33,188 nt of DNA from Candidatus Bathyarchaeota archaeon B26-2 (GTDB lineage Archaea; Thermoproteota; Bathyarchaeia; Bathyarchaeales; B26-1), in NCBI GenBank assembly GCA_001593935.1, contig LUCE01000013.1:1-33188 (forward strand), given 5' to 3'. The notes under the pieces were generated by a model, which was given only the letters and a program-made list of their open reading frames with translations, was not told where the DNA came from and did not search any database. How positions within the stretch are numbered: position 1 is the first letter of the stretch; the number at the start of each line of letters is the position of its first letter. Shown piece after piece: positions 1 through 8,510 of this stretch. The translations under genes and the position numbers were made by a program.

Positions 1-1
1 C

Positions 2-1420
2 TTGTTAATTTTATGCACTGTTCTGAGCTGGCTTACGGTCGAGTCGTCGGCTTATACAGAGGGTCTCTCCACTAAAACTGTCACAGGCTCCCTCGGGCTA
101 CAAGGTGGCAGAGGAGGCGGGAACGTTTCTGAACCTCCCCTCTTCAACGTAACCTTGTTGATATCGGGTTCCGAAGGCGAGGAGCCCAACCTCCAAGGTT
201 TGAACGTTACAGTGTACGACTTGAACGGAACGGTCGTGGCTTACGGGCTTCCTAACAGCACGGGACACGTGAAACTGAGGTTGCCTGAGGGCGTATACAC
301 CGCGTCCGTCAACTATGGATATCGAGTTGTGGGCAGGAGGGAGATCAATGTCACAGGCTCCGGGTTCTTCACCGTCAATACATGGGTCTACAACCTGACG
401 GTTGAGTGTATAGACCTCAAGGGCAGACTTTTAGCAGACCACGTCGTTTACCTATACGATCAGATGATCTTCTACTCGCTGAACAACTTCACGGTCGTAA
501 CGAACCAGACCGGGCGTCTCGTCGGTTGGAACAAGACCCAGGCGGATGGGAGAACGGTCTTCAGAGGCTTGTGGAACGGAACTTATCTCGTAAGGGTTGT
601 GGGCGGCAAGGTAATTGGTGAGGAGCTGATCGACGTTCAGAAGTCGGAAGAGTTTGTCATCACATGCAACAAGACGGATATGGTGCTTAGGTTCGTCACA
701 ACCTCGAACAACCTGCTGGCGGGAGACCCGATTCCCAACGTAATGGTCCACGTGTACGATAGTGAAGGAAACACGGTCTTCAAAGAGTATACTAACGAAA
801 GTGGATACGTCGTCCGTAAGGGCATGTACGCCGGAGAGTACAGCATCTTCGCCGAGTGGGAAGGCGTGGAGATATGGTCAGGGATAATAGATGTATCCGG
901 AGACGAGGTTATCATCGAATGTCCAGTATACAGGCTCACCATCAGAGCCCTAGACCCCTCCGGTAACCCCATCCCGAACGCCGATGTGACGATAATCAGG
1001 ATGATCCGGAGATACCGTAGGTACATACGCGAAGTGATCTCAACTTACAAGACTGATGAGTTTGGTTACGTCTCGCTTCTTCTCCCCCAAGGCCGTTACG
1101 AGGTGCACTGCGCTTATGGAATCTATACGGGCTTAGTCGTCCTAGACTTGAATTACAACTCTAACGTGGAGGTACCCTGTAGCATAAACGCGGGGATGTG
1201 GTTCTCGACGTTCTTTGTGCCTCTACCCCTCTTGGTGTTGATATTCATCCTTGAGAGGAGAAAACTAAAGAAGCCGTTGGAGATGAGAAGGTATAGAACA
1301 ATGTTGAATAAACTTGAGAACCTTTACGAGAACGGTTTGGTCGAGTATAGGCTCTACCGTAAACTTAGGGAAGAGTACGAATCTAAGCTCATGGAGTTGG
1401 GCGGGAGGGAGATGAGGTGA
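2..1420 (+). CDS. Secreted, sequon-rich single-pass membrane protein with repeated Ig/carboxypeptidase-regulatory-like domains (5' partial)
   Basis: The reading frame is open to the left edge. Its first visible residues look like the hydrophobic part of a signal peptide, so the true start probably lies outside the window. About four beta-sandwich repeats of roughly 80-90 residues follow (near residues 47-125, 130-215, 225-300 and 305-390). Each has the pattern of a bacterial Ig-like or carboxypeptidase regulatory-like fold (a V-x-V-Y-D strand, a sequon turn, then a G-x-Y-x-V strand). I count 13 N-x-S/T sequons before residue 270, as expected for an N-glycosylated archaeal surface protein. One transmembrane helix lies near residues 399-418, followed by a basic stop-transfer stretch and a charged helical tail. 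The stop codon overlaps the GTG start of the next gene by three bases, so the two are probably one operon. No enzymatic motif is visible. A role as the surface partner of the downstream permease is inferred. Confidence 0.8.
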   Translation: MLILCTVLSWLTVESSAYTEGLSTKTVTGSLGLQGGRGGGNVSEPPLFNVTLLISGSEGEEPNLQGLNVTVYDLNGTVVAYGLPNSTGHVKLRLPEGVYTASVNYGYRVVGRREINVTGSGFFTVNTWVYNLTVECIDLKGRLLADHVVYLYDQMIFYSLNNFTVVTNQTGRLVGWNKTQADGRTVFRGLWNGTYLVRVVGGKVIGEELIDVQKSEEFVITCNKTDMVLRFVTTSNNLLAGDPIPNVMVHVYDSEGNTVFKEYTNESGYVVRKGMYAGEYSIFAEWEGVEIWSGIIDVSGDEVIIECPVYRLTIRALDPSGNPIPNADVTIIRMIRRYRRYIREVISTYKTDEFGYVSLLLPQGRYEVHCAYGIYTGLVVLDLNYNSNVEVPCSINAGMWFSTFFVPLPLLVLIFILERRKLKKPLEMRRYRTMLNKLENLYENGLVEYRLYRKLREEYESKLMELGGREMR

Positions 1421-4400
1421 AGACGTTCTGTAGGGTTTTCTCTCTAATGGTACTGACGATTCTCTTCTTATCAGCCGTGTATATCGTGGAGCCCTCGCTG
1501 GGCAAGTCGAATGAAGAGGACCTGACAGTGAACGTCTGGCTCGTTCTCCGCTTGAGAGACTACGAGACCGATATGCCCATCTCAAACGTGACGGTGAAGG
1601 CAAAAGTTTCATCGGCTTGGGGAAACGTGGAGATGCAGGAATCCACGAACGAGACCGGAACCATACAAGTCTTCGTCAGCAGCTTCACGCAGTCCTCCGA
1701 TGCGATAACAATTCCCAGAACGCCTCCAAGGCTCTACGAGCTCACGGTATGGGATAACTACACTGTTATAAAGATCAACAACGTCTTTATGGACGAGGTT
1801 AATTTTAAGGCCGGATACTGGTACCGGCCGAGTGTAGGGCTCGTAAACTGTACTACGTACTGGGATATGGCGGTCACCCTCAAATCGGAGGCCATGAAAA
1901 GCCAAATCTTTATAGAATGTGACGTCTGGGTTCTCAAGGGTAAACTCGTCAAGATCTCAGACTACAACCCGATCACCGATAAGAAGGAGAGCCTAGACGT
2001 TAAGCCGGCCGTTGAAGCGAACCTCGACGATGTGGAGGTGAGCCCCTACGAGAGTTACTACTTCTTCCCACTGAACTACAACGTGACCATACGTCCCGCT
2101 TCGAAGTACAATTTACTAACTGCAAAGATTCCATCGTTAGGTGTAAGGGTTGACGAGAACACCACCTTAATACACTGGATGTACTTCGCTGCGGAGTGGT
2201 ACATAAATGAGGAGGTATCGAGTCTAGGTGAGGAGTTGGAGTGGTTCAAGGCCCTAGGGCTTCCTCTCACACAAGAGTACGAGGAGTATAATGCCATAAA
2301 GAGCCATTTGGAGCGAGCGTTGAACCTTCTCTTACTAGAGGACTACGGCCCGGCTTTGGGAGGGATCAGACGCTCCATGGAGAGGCTGGGAAGCCTCCGG
2401 TCTTGGCTCTCAGACCAGAGGATGTATTCCGTACTGACCGCTATAAGCATCTGCCTCTTCGCTTATGGGCTTGCATCCTTAATTCCTAGGTTTATACTTG
2501 AGGAACGGGTTGGCAGAAGAGTTTTACTCACGAGCAAGATTCTGATCTTCTCGGCCTTCTTGGCGATCTTTTCCTTAACCCACTTTTCCTTCAAGATAAC
2601 CTACGCCAGCATGATCAGCGGAATGTTTGGTACTTCGATCATAGGTATAGATGTCCCTACAACCCTCTGGGGATGTTTTCTCCTAGGAACATCCATCTAC
2701 TTCTTCTTGACGTTGATGTCCCTTAGGAGAGCGGCAATCACAGACCTCTCCCTGCAGTTGGGGATAAGGGGATTAAAGAGAAGGGTCTCAAGGACGTTAC
2801 TGACCCTGATAACGATAACTATCATAGTCTCGTCAGCCATAATACTCGTCAACGTCTCCATCGCGAGAGCGTCGAGGGTTAAGGAGGCGTGGCCGGGAAC
2901 AGACCGTTCCGGCGTCATAATTCAAGCCAACATCTTAAAGGCGCCTCTAAGCGAATACGACGTGAATTGGACCCGCACCCAAGAATGGTGTGAGGATATA
3001 GGATACAGGGAGGAGATCGTACCGCTCGGAGAGCAGCTCACACGCTGGGGAATCCTAATTTACGGTGGACGGTCTATAACTGTTGAGATAATCGGAGTAG
3101 ACCCAGAGTTCTTGGAGAGGAATTACAACTTTTCGAGGTACGTTAGGGGAGTATGGTCGGAGTTCGTCGTTGGTGAACCCGTCGCCGTGGTCTCAAATGC
3201 GTTCGAGGTCCCGGTTGGAGATTATGTAACTCTGGGGGTTGGGGAGGCCGGAACGGGATCGTGGTGGGAGAGAGAGTTCGGGGAGTTCCGCGTCGTGGGG
3301 AAGTTCGATCCGTCTTCGCTCTTGAAGCTCGTCAAAGTGGATAATAACCCTCTCTTTGAGGAGACCTCCAACCTTGTGCTTGTCCCAATAAAGTCGATCA
3401 AGGACTATTCCATGGTAATCTCTGAGGCCACGGTGATCGTTAAGGAAGGGTTTGACCCCATGGAAGTAGCCAAGAAGATCGCTTACATACTCGGTGTGAC
3501 CACCATAGCGAACGTCAACGGCTTGGCCAAGAAGATCGAGTGGACCGTTGAGTGGACGGTGACTGGATTCTTCCCGTATCTATTCCCGCTCGTGATCGCG
3601 GGGATGATGGTCTACATAACGATGACCTCCATCTATGAGGAGAGGAAGAGAGAGGTGATGGTCATGGCGACTCTGGGACTCGACCCGAAGAACACCTTCC
3701 AAGTGTTTGTGATCGAGGCCCTCCTATTAGGGTTCCTAGGGACACTTTTAGGGTTCTTGGGAAGCTATCTGCTTGTTATAGCTCTTCAGTCCATGATCGG
3801 GATTCTGGCAATGGTCGGAACGCCCATCTCAGGGGAGATGGGCCTATCCACATATGTTCACTGGTCTCTACCCGCAGTTATGGTCGCAATCCTAACCGGA
3901 ACAATCATGACCTTCCTTGGAGCCTACGTGCCTGCCTCCAGAGCCCAAGGTTTAAGCCTCCTCGGCAGAGTCAAGAGGCGGAGACTCGTTGGGGAGTTCA
4001 TGATCGAGAAGGACACAGTCAGCCTCACACTTCCCTTGAGGGTTCCCATCCAGAGTAGCGACCTACTATACAGGTTCATAAGAGAGAACGTTGGGAAGTT
4101 CAAGTCCTCGATCGTCGACCCTCACTCAGTTAAGGGCGAGGTCCGTAGAGACGGAACCTTCACGGTCTCTTTCATAGTTAGGGAACCTGGCCGCTCGATC
4201 TTCATACCGTGTGAAGTGAAGGGCTTGAGGGAAGGCGACTCCATCATTCCGGTGGTGGAGTTCCCGGCAAAGTATAAGAGTTACGAACGGGTTAGACGCA
4301 TACTCCGCAGCCTAGAAGAGTACATGATCGGCTTCGCGGCCTGGAAGGATATGCAGAGAAAGATGAAGATAATCCGCGAGGCTCCGAAGAGGCGTAAGAC

Positions 4401-4800
4401 CCCAGAGGAGATACTGATCGAGGTTAAGGAGGTCATAAAGAGGATAAGAGACGATACCAAGAGGCTTAAGTTCCTCGAATCTAGGAAGTCCCAGCTCTCA
4501 GAGAACATCTACGAAGAGTTTAGGCAGAAGTACCTCAAGAGGATCGAGGATGAGACCAAGAAGATCAGGGCTTTGGCGATCGGCCTCGAATCCTACCACG
4601 ACGAACTGAACAAGGAGATAAAGAAGATAGAGGTCGAGATCGAGAGGTTCACGATCGCCTACAACCTAGGGGAGATAAACGAGGAGGAGTACGTGAAGAG
4701 ATGCGGACCGTTACAGGCGAGGCTCGACGTGCTGAGAAGCAAGTTTAGAGAACTCGAGGAGATCTTCGAGTTCCTCCGGATGCCTTCGAGGATGGTTTAG
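1417..4800 (+). CDS. Large FtsX-type ABC transporter permease with N-terminal ectodomain and C-terminal coiled coil
   Basis: The 1127-residue protein starts at a GTG overlapping the previous stop, behind a purine-rich GGGAGGGAGATGAG ribosome site. It has a signal peptide (about 1-29), then a first ectodomain (30-335) with six sequons. Seven predicted helices follow, near 336-356, 370-392, 415-435, 462-482, 717-740, 766-795 and 815-840. The last four, with the 483-715 ectodomain and the cytosolic loop YEERKREVMVMATLGL, are the FtsX/MacB permease core; that loop is the known coupling segment to the ABC ATPase. A cytosolic tail of about 280 residues ends in coiled coil (about 1000-1120). Typical FtsX permeases have four helices and about 400 residues, so the front ectodomain, three extra helices and the long tail are additions. 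No ATPase gene is in the window; one may lie upstream. The substrate is unknown; lipoprotein or lipid export, or mechanotransmission, are all possible. Confidence 0.85.
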   Translation: MKTFCRVFSLMVLTILFLSAVYIVEPSLGKSNEEDLTVNVWLVLRLRDYETDMPISNVTVKAKVSSAWGNVEMQESTNETGTIQVFVSSFTQSSDAITIPRTPPRLYELTVWDNYTVIKINNVFMDEVNFKAGYWYRPSVGLVNCTTYWDMAVTLKSEAMKSQIFIECDVWVLKGKLVKISDYNPITDKKESLDVKPAVEANLDDVEVSPYESYYFFPLNYNVTIRPASKYNLLTAKIPSLGVRVDENTTLIHWMYFAAEWYINEEVSSLGEELEWFKALGLPLTQEYEEYNAIKSHLERALNLLLLEDYGPALGGIRRSMERLGSLRSWLSDQRMYSVLTAISICLFAYGLASLIPRFILEERVGRRVLLTSKILIFSAFLAIFSLTHFSFKITYASMISGMFGTSIIGIDVPTTLWGCFLLGTSIYFFLTLMSLRRAAITDLSLQLGIRGLKRRVSRTLLTLITITIIVSSAIILVNVSIARASRVKEAWPGTDRSGVIIQANILKAPLSEYDVNWTRTQEWCEDIGYREEIVPLGEQLTRWGILIYGGRSITVEIIGVDPEFLERNYNFSRYVRGVWSEFVVGEPVAVVSNAFEVPVGDYVTLGVGEAGTGSWWEREFGEFRVVGKFDPSSLLKLVKVDNNPLFEETSNLVLVPIKSIKDYSMVISEATVIVKEGFDPMEVAKKIAYILGVTTIANVNGLAKKIEWTVEWTVTGFFPYLFPLVIAGMMVYITMTSIYEERKREVMVMATLGLDPKNTFQVFVIEALLLGFLGTLLGFLGSYLLVIALQSMIGILAMVGTPISGEMGLSTYVHWSLPAVMVAILTGTIMTFLGAYVPASRAQGLSLLGRVKRRRLVGEFMIEKDTVSLTLPLRVPIQSSDLLYRFIRENVGKFKSSIVDPHSVKGEVRRDGTFTVSFIVREPGRSIFIPCEVKGLREGDSIIPVVEFPAKYKSYERVRRILRSLEEYMIGFAAWKDMQRKMKIIREAPKRRKTPEEILIEVKEVIKRIRDDTKRLKFLESRKSQLSENIYEEFRQKYLKRIEDETKKIRALAIGLESYHDELNKEIKKIEVEIERFTIAYNLGEINEEEYVKRCGPLQARLDVLRSKFRELEEIFEFLRMPSRMV

Positions 4801-4831
4801 AGACAAGGGGCTTAGGCTTGAGCATCCGCCT

Positions 4832-5515
4832 TTATATCATCCGGGTTATCTCTCTTATGCTTCTAGCGATCCTGTAGTCGTAGCCCTCCAGCATCTCGAG
4901 GTTAAGGTTTCTCCTCAAGACCAGGATGCATCTAAGCCCGGCTTCCTTGGCGCATAGGCCATCGAGCCAGTGGTCTCCGACGAGGACAGTCTCACAAGCC
5001 TTCACGCCCAGCAGCCCCATCATGTGGCGGGCGTGTATGGGGCTCGGTTTGGGTTCTTCGACGTCGTCTCTGGCCGAGATCGCGTCTACATAAGCTCTCA
5101 GACCGAACTTGGTCAGGGCTCTCTCCGCATATTCGTGGCAGCTCCTCGTCATGACGCCGATCTTTAGCCCCCTCTCCTTCAAGGCCTTTAGGGTCTCTTT
5201 AGCCCCTTCTATCGGTTTGGCTCCAACTAGGGATTCCAGCTCGGTGCGGTTCATTATCTTCGTCACTCCAGCCAAGATCGATCTTATCTCTTCTTCGGAG
5301 AGGCCTCTCCTATGCAAGTCTTCAACCGCTAGACGCGTTATCTCCATATTCAGCATGTTGGTGTTCAGGAGGCCCTCTGTAACCCCTACGCTCTCTAAGA
5401 AGGTTATTACCCTCTCCTTCATCTTCTTGAAGTCTATCTTCGAGTGGATTAAGGTCTCGTCGAGGTCGAAGATGACGGCCCGAACGGACATGAAGACACC
5501 GTGAGTGGGATTCAT
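4832..5515 (-). CDS. HAD-superfamily hydrolase (phosphoglycolate phosphatase-like)
   Basis: The 227-residue protein has all four HAD motifs. The nucleophile motif FDLDETL places Asp17 and Asp19, motif II is in VMTRS, motif III is the lysine in EEPKPSP, and motif IV is VGDHWLDG. The helical insert between motifs I and II indicates a C1-cap subfamily like Gph or PPase. The expected reaction is magnesium-dependent phosphate-monoester hydrolysis in the cytosol; the substrate cannot be read from sequence. Two starts compete. ATG at 5515 has GAGGAG seven bases upstream. ATG at 5491 (removing eight residues) also has a GGTG, and sits about 24 bases downstream of where a TATA-like element at 5536-5545 would start the transcript. 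The gene is convergent with the permease gene. Confidence 0.88.
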   Translation of the reverse strand: MNPTHGVFMSVRAVIFDLDETLIHSKIDFKKMKERVITFLESVGVTEGLLNTNMLNMEITRLAVEDLHRRGLSEEEIRSILAGVTKIMNRTELESLVGAKPIEGAKETLKALKERGLKIGVMTRSCHEYAERALTKFGLRAYVDAISARDDVEEPKPSPIHARHMMGLLGVKACETVLVGDHWLDGLCAKEAGLRCILVLRRNLNLEMLEGYDYRIARSIREITRMI

Positions 5516-5535
5516 CCTAGAACTCCTCGCCCGAG

Positions 5536-5545
5536 CTAGATAAAA
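5536..5545 (-). promoter_or_regulatory. TATA-like box for the HAD hydrolase gene
   Basis: On the minus strand the sequence CCTTTTATCT lies about 25-30 bases before ATG 5515, in an otherwise GC-balanced gap. This is the spacing expected for an archaeal TATA element of a leaderless or very short-leader transcript. No clear BRE purines were judged. Confidence 0.35.
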
Positions 5546-5554
5546 GGTTTTCCA

Positions 5555-5718
5555 TCAAGACTCTGTTCCCAGTCTCTTCGGCGTGAGGTAGAAGGTAGAT
5601 GCTGTCTGAGCCATCTTAGCCCTACGCTTCTTCACCTCAGCCGCTATGGCTGATTCCGATCTAGGATGACAGCCACCTTATACTCTGCGCTCTTACGTCT
5701 ATATCCTCTTGGAATTTT
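5555..5718 (-). pseudogene. Possible frameshifted remnant of a small protein gene
   Basis: The 201-base gap between tiaS and the HAD gene carries two partly overlapping minus-strand frames that read like protein. The first runs from the tiaS stop to about 5645 and contains YKVAVILDRN. The second ends at TGA 5555-5557 and contains SAIAAEVKKRRAKMAQTAS followed by FYLTPKRLGTES. A single added base near 5654 would join them into one sequence of about 55 residues rich in Lys/Arg, without stops. Neither half has a good start codon and ribosome site. I do not recognise a family. It may be a decayed gene, a sequencing frameshift, or chance. Confidence 0.25.
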
Positions 5719-7060
5719 ACGTGCTTGAGATGTATCCGTAAGGTATGACCTCGCCCATCCTGAATTCTCTAGGCTTCTTCTCTAGGCCGTACCTTGAGAG
5801 TGGCTTTGTGAGGTGCCTCTGAGACCGGGGCGAGGTCACGTAGAGGCCGGGCTTGAGTTCTCTCTCAACCTCGAAGCGTAGCTTCTTCATCCTAGGCTCA
5901 TGAAGGCCGCACCTTTTACATTCGAAGCCCTTATCCTTCCCGATGGACTTCATACGCTTCCCGCATCTTGGACAAAGGGGGTTCCTCAGGATTATGTGAG
6001 GCGTCAGCTCTAGGATCCTCAGCTTCTCGAGGTTTATCGTTAGGGGGTTCCTCGGCGAAGGAGGCCGAACTCCCCCGTGGACCTCTACTACATCTCCCAC
6101 CATAAGCCTCTTAGCGGCCTCGCGGAGGCTACCGGTCGGCTCGTAGGCTGCGCAGTCAACCCTGCCGCTTCGATCCCTTATCGAGAAGATGACGTGGCCA
6201 CCGGGAATTATCCTAGGCGCCTTGTCCACAATCCCTTGGACGACGACCGGGTTGTTGGGCCTAATATCTTTGATGGAGCCTACCCTCCTCAAGTGGGCGT
6301 CCGTCCCCTGATTGGTTCTGAATATGACCCAACGTTCGATCGGTTCCTCTGAACGCACGATCTCGTAGGCTCTCCTGAGAGTTTGCGGGTCTTCTCCTCT
6401 GATCCCGTAGAGTACGGGGTCGGGCCCCCTAGGGGTTATTAAGATGCGTCCCGTCTCCGGGTCGATGTTGTTGAAGGTCTTGTTTCCTGTCTCCCGGTCC
6501 ATCTCGAAGACTGAGGAGGCCACGATTCTTCTAGGCGTTCCCCTGTTCTCAAGCAGCCTATACGTTATTATCTCGTATGTGAAGTCTCCTCTCAAGAGTT
6601 CTCCTACGGCCGCCAGCCCCCCAACGATTCCACGCCCATCCTTAAACCCGAACGCCTCCCCCCCGAACCTTCTCAACAGTTTCAAAGCGGTCTTCATCTC
6701 AACTACTCCTTGAATAGCCTCCTTGGCGAAGGTCTCCACCTCACGTGGCACTTCTCTAAAGAAGAAGACTATTCCCGGCTCTGTTCCTTCATAGTCCAGG
6801 TCCGAGTTCTCCTCAACGGTCTCCACAACAGTCTCCTCTATCTCCTCGACGTCGGTTTCATTGCACTCTATCCTTAAGCAGAGAGCCCCGTTACCTCTTG
6901 TCTTCCAAGGAACGTTCGGGTTAAGCCGGATCAGGTTCGGGTAATCTATGAATCGGGCGCCCAGTTTGCGCAGTCTCTCGACGAGTAGGGCGGCAACGTA
7001 GGTTGTGCACCCCTTCCTAGGAGAGTCAGTATCGTCGAACCCTATATGCATCTTAAACAT
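5717..7060 (-). CDS. tiaS: tRNA(Ile2) 2-agmatinylcytidine synthase TiaS
   Basis: TiaS attaches agmatine to C34 of the CAU-anticodon tRNA(Ile2) using ATP, so that archaea read AUA as isoleucine. The N-terminus shows the family signature GFDDTDSPRKGCTTYV (residues 7-22), then the conserved block ending NPNVPWKTRGNGA. A central OB-fold occupies about residues 275-355, and a C-terminal zinc ribbon (CPRC near 364, CKRC near 384) matches the tRNA-binding end of the family. The length of 447 residues fits (about 420-450). ATG at 7060 or the second ATG three codons later could be used. A TATA-like TTTTTAATA lies about 35-40 bases upstream. The gene is single copy and cytosolic. Confidence is high because the active-site block is intact. 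Confidence 0.95.
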   Translation of the reverse strand: MFKMHIGFDDTDSPRKGCTTYVAALLVERLRKLGARFIDYPNLIRLNPNVPWKTRGNGALCLRIECNETDVEEIEETVVETVEENSDLDYEGTEPGIVFFFREVPREVETFAKEAIQGVVEMKTALKLLRRFGGEAFGFKDGRGIVGGLAAVGELLRGDFTYEIITYRLLENRGTPRRIVASSVFEMDRETGNKTFNNIDPETGRILITPRGPDPVLYGIRGEDPQTLRRAYEIVRSEEPIERWVIFRTNQGTDAHLRRVGSIKDIRPNNPVVVQGIVDKAPRIIPGGHVIFSIRDRSGRVDCAAYEPTGSLREAAKRLMVGDVVEVHGGVRPPSPRNPLTINLEKLRILELTPHIILRNPLCPRCGKRMKSIGKDKGFECKRCGLHEPRMKKLRFEVERELKPGLYVTSPRSQRHLTKPLSRYGLEKKPREFRMGEVIPYGYISST

Positions 7061-7196
7061 CGGTCATACTCAACTTACGTACTCTAAATGGAATGTATTA
7101 AAAACCAAGGAGGCCGCTCACGTTTTAAGCCTCTTCTCTTAAGGATGGAGCTTATAGGCCCTCTATAGGAGGTAGACTCTCGGAGTTTCCTTAACT

Positions 7197-7448
7197 TTAA
7201 TCCGTCGCCTTAGAGAAGGATTCGATGACGATCATGGTCAGCGTGGACCTAACCTTGTTCAGTCTGCGTATGCGCCAAGTGACCACGTCCTTAAGCTTGT
7301 CCATCGAGTCAGCCTCAACTTTGGCTATGATGTCGTAGACTCCGTAGACGCTGTACGCCTCCTTTACACCCTCGATCTCCCTAAGCGCCTTGAGAACCTC
7401 CCCCTCAGAACCTATCTCGGCATTTATCAGAACGAATGCTATGGGCAT
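7197..7448 (-). CDS. Stand-alone Lrp/AsnC ligand-binding (RAM) domain protein
   Basis: This 83-residue protein covers just the alpha-beta RAM/SMLA domain of Lrp/AsnC regulators: strand, ALREIEGVKEAYSVYG helix-turn, YDIIAKVEAD strand, helix, then a final strand TLTMIVIESF. The DNA-binding winged helix is absent and no upstream helix-turn-helix is encoded, so it is a natural stand-alone module rather than a truncation. In the family such domains form rings that bind amino acids, and they may join other Lrp proteins as effector subunits. ATG 7448 is preceded by GGGGT, and a TATA-like CTTTAAATTG (7472-7481) sits about 28 bases upstream, giving a very short leader. It is divergent from the EamA transporter, which suggests shared regulation, though that is inference. 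Confidence 0.9.
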   Translation of the reverse strand: MPIAFVLINAEIGSEGEVLKALREIEGVKEAYSVYGVYDIIAKVEADSMDKLKDVVTWRIRRLNKVRSTLTMIVIESFSKATD

Positions 7449-7601
7449 ACTTTTACCCCGTCCTTTCTCTTCAATTTAAAGATTAACCCTTGTTGGTCTG
7501 ATTTAAATATTTCTACAATATAACTGGGGTTATCGTCAAGTTTTTAAGTTAGGTTTCTTGTTGGTGATGGAAGGTTGCCAAATAGTCAGGGTTGAACGCC
7601 G
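7449..7601. promoter_or_regulatory. Divergent promoter region between RAM-domain gene and EamA transporter
   Basis: This AT-rich stretch holds a minus-strand TATA-like box at 7472-7481 for the RAM-domain gene and a plus-strand candidate TTTTTAAGTT at 7541-7550 for the transporter. An ATTTAAATAT palindromic run lies at 7501-7510. The two genes are back to back, so one regulator could act on both. Confidence 0.4.
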
Positions 7602-8504
7602 GTGGATAAGGAGCGGGAGGGAATCCTACTCTCCGTACTGACTTCAGCTATGGGGTTCGCCTACTTCTGCAACAAGAAGATGCTATTATTCTTGAATGTT
7701 GAGACGAGTACCTTCCTCTGGTTCTCTCTCGGTTCACTCTTCTACCTCTCCTACATACTCCCGTCAAAACGTAGAAAGAAGATGAAGATTCTCCTAACAG
7801 AGCTCAAGAAGGTTTCAGCCATAGCCGTCTTCACAGGCATCGGCGCCATACTCTGGTTCCAAGGGACAGTCGTGGCACAACCTACGAACGTGGCATTCAT
7901 CTTTCAGTTCTCCAGAGTCTTCACTGTTCTGGCTGGCATACTCCTACTCGGTGAAAGGCTCTCACCCAGAGAGGGCCTAGGCGTACTCTTAGCCCTCACT
8001 GGAGGCTTCATTCTAACCTACACCGGAGAGGAAGCCCGAATTCTAAACAACCTCGTCCTCTTGGCGTCAGCCTCCTCCTACGCAGCGTCACACATCCTAG
8101 CTAAAATCTACGTCAAGGATGTGGACCCAATCTCCTTAGCTGCCGGTAGAACAATGCTTGCAGCCGTTCTTCTGTTCTTCTACTCCCTCGCCACAGGCAG
8201 ACTTGACCTAGCTGTTCCCTTGGAGGCCCTAAGCTGGGCGCTCTTAGGAGCGTTCATAGCACCATTCTTGGCGGTCATCTTCTACTATGAAGCCTTCAAA
8301 CGAGTCGAACTCTCTAAGGTTGCAGCCATAATCTCGACGCAACCCTTCTTCACAGCCTTATATGCAGTCCTCTTCTTCGCAACCCTCCCAAGCCTATGGC
8401 AGATGGTTGGTGGAAGCATAGTCACCCTCGGCGTTATGGTTCTCACATCGTCCCGTCGAAGCGAGCTCCGCAGCCGCAAACCTGATGGAGCCCCTAGAGA
8501 GTGA
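7602..8504 (+). CDS. EamA-family (DMT superfamily) membrane transporter
   Basis: The 300-residue protein has about ten predicted helices arranged as two EamA repeats (about residues 8-145 and 152-285). The first repeat ends in the hallmark sequence LLGERLSPREGLGVLLALTGG, typical of drug/metabolite transporters. A basic cytosolic loop (SKRRKKMKILL) follows helix two. The family exports or imports small metabolites such as amino acids, nucleosides or sugars across the cytoplasmic membrane; the substrate is not readable. GTG 7602 is the first possible start because an in-frame TGA lies at 7593-7595. Its ribosome site is weak. The neighbouring Lrp-type module hints at an amino-acid-related role, but this is only contextual. 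Confidence 0.88.
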   Translation: MDKEREGILLSVLTSAMGFAYFCNKKMLLFLNVETSTFLWFSLGSLFYLSYILPSKRRKKMKILLTELKKVSAIAVFTGIGAILWFQGTVVAQPTNVAFIFQFSRVFTVLAGILLLGERLSPREGLGVLLALTGGFILTYTGEEARILNNLVLLASASSYAASHILAKIYVKDVDPISLAAGRTMLAAVLLFFYSLATGRLDLAVPLEALSWALLGAFIAPFLAVIFYYEAFKRVELSKVAAIISTQPFFTALYAVLFFATLPSLWQMVGGSIVTLGVMVLTSSRRSELRSRKPDGAPRE

Positions 8505-8510
8505 GGCCTC

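Noticed and set aside
637-1026. Minus-strand open frame of 129 codons inside the surface-protein gene
   Set aside because: It is a shadow of the opposite coding strand, with no ribosome site and no recognisable domain.
7153-7167. TATAG/CTATA hairpin downstream of tiaS promoter region
   Set aside because: Only a five-base stem without a following T-run; too weak to call a terminator or regulator.
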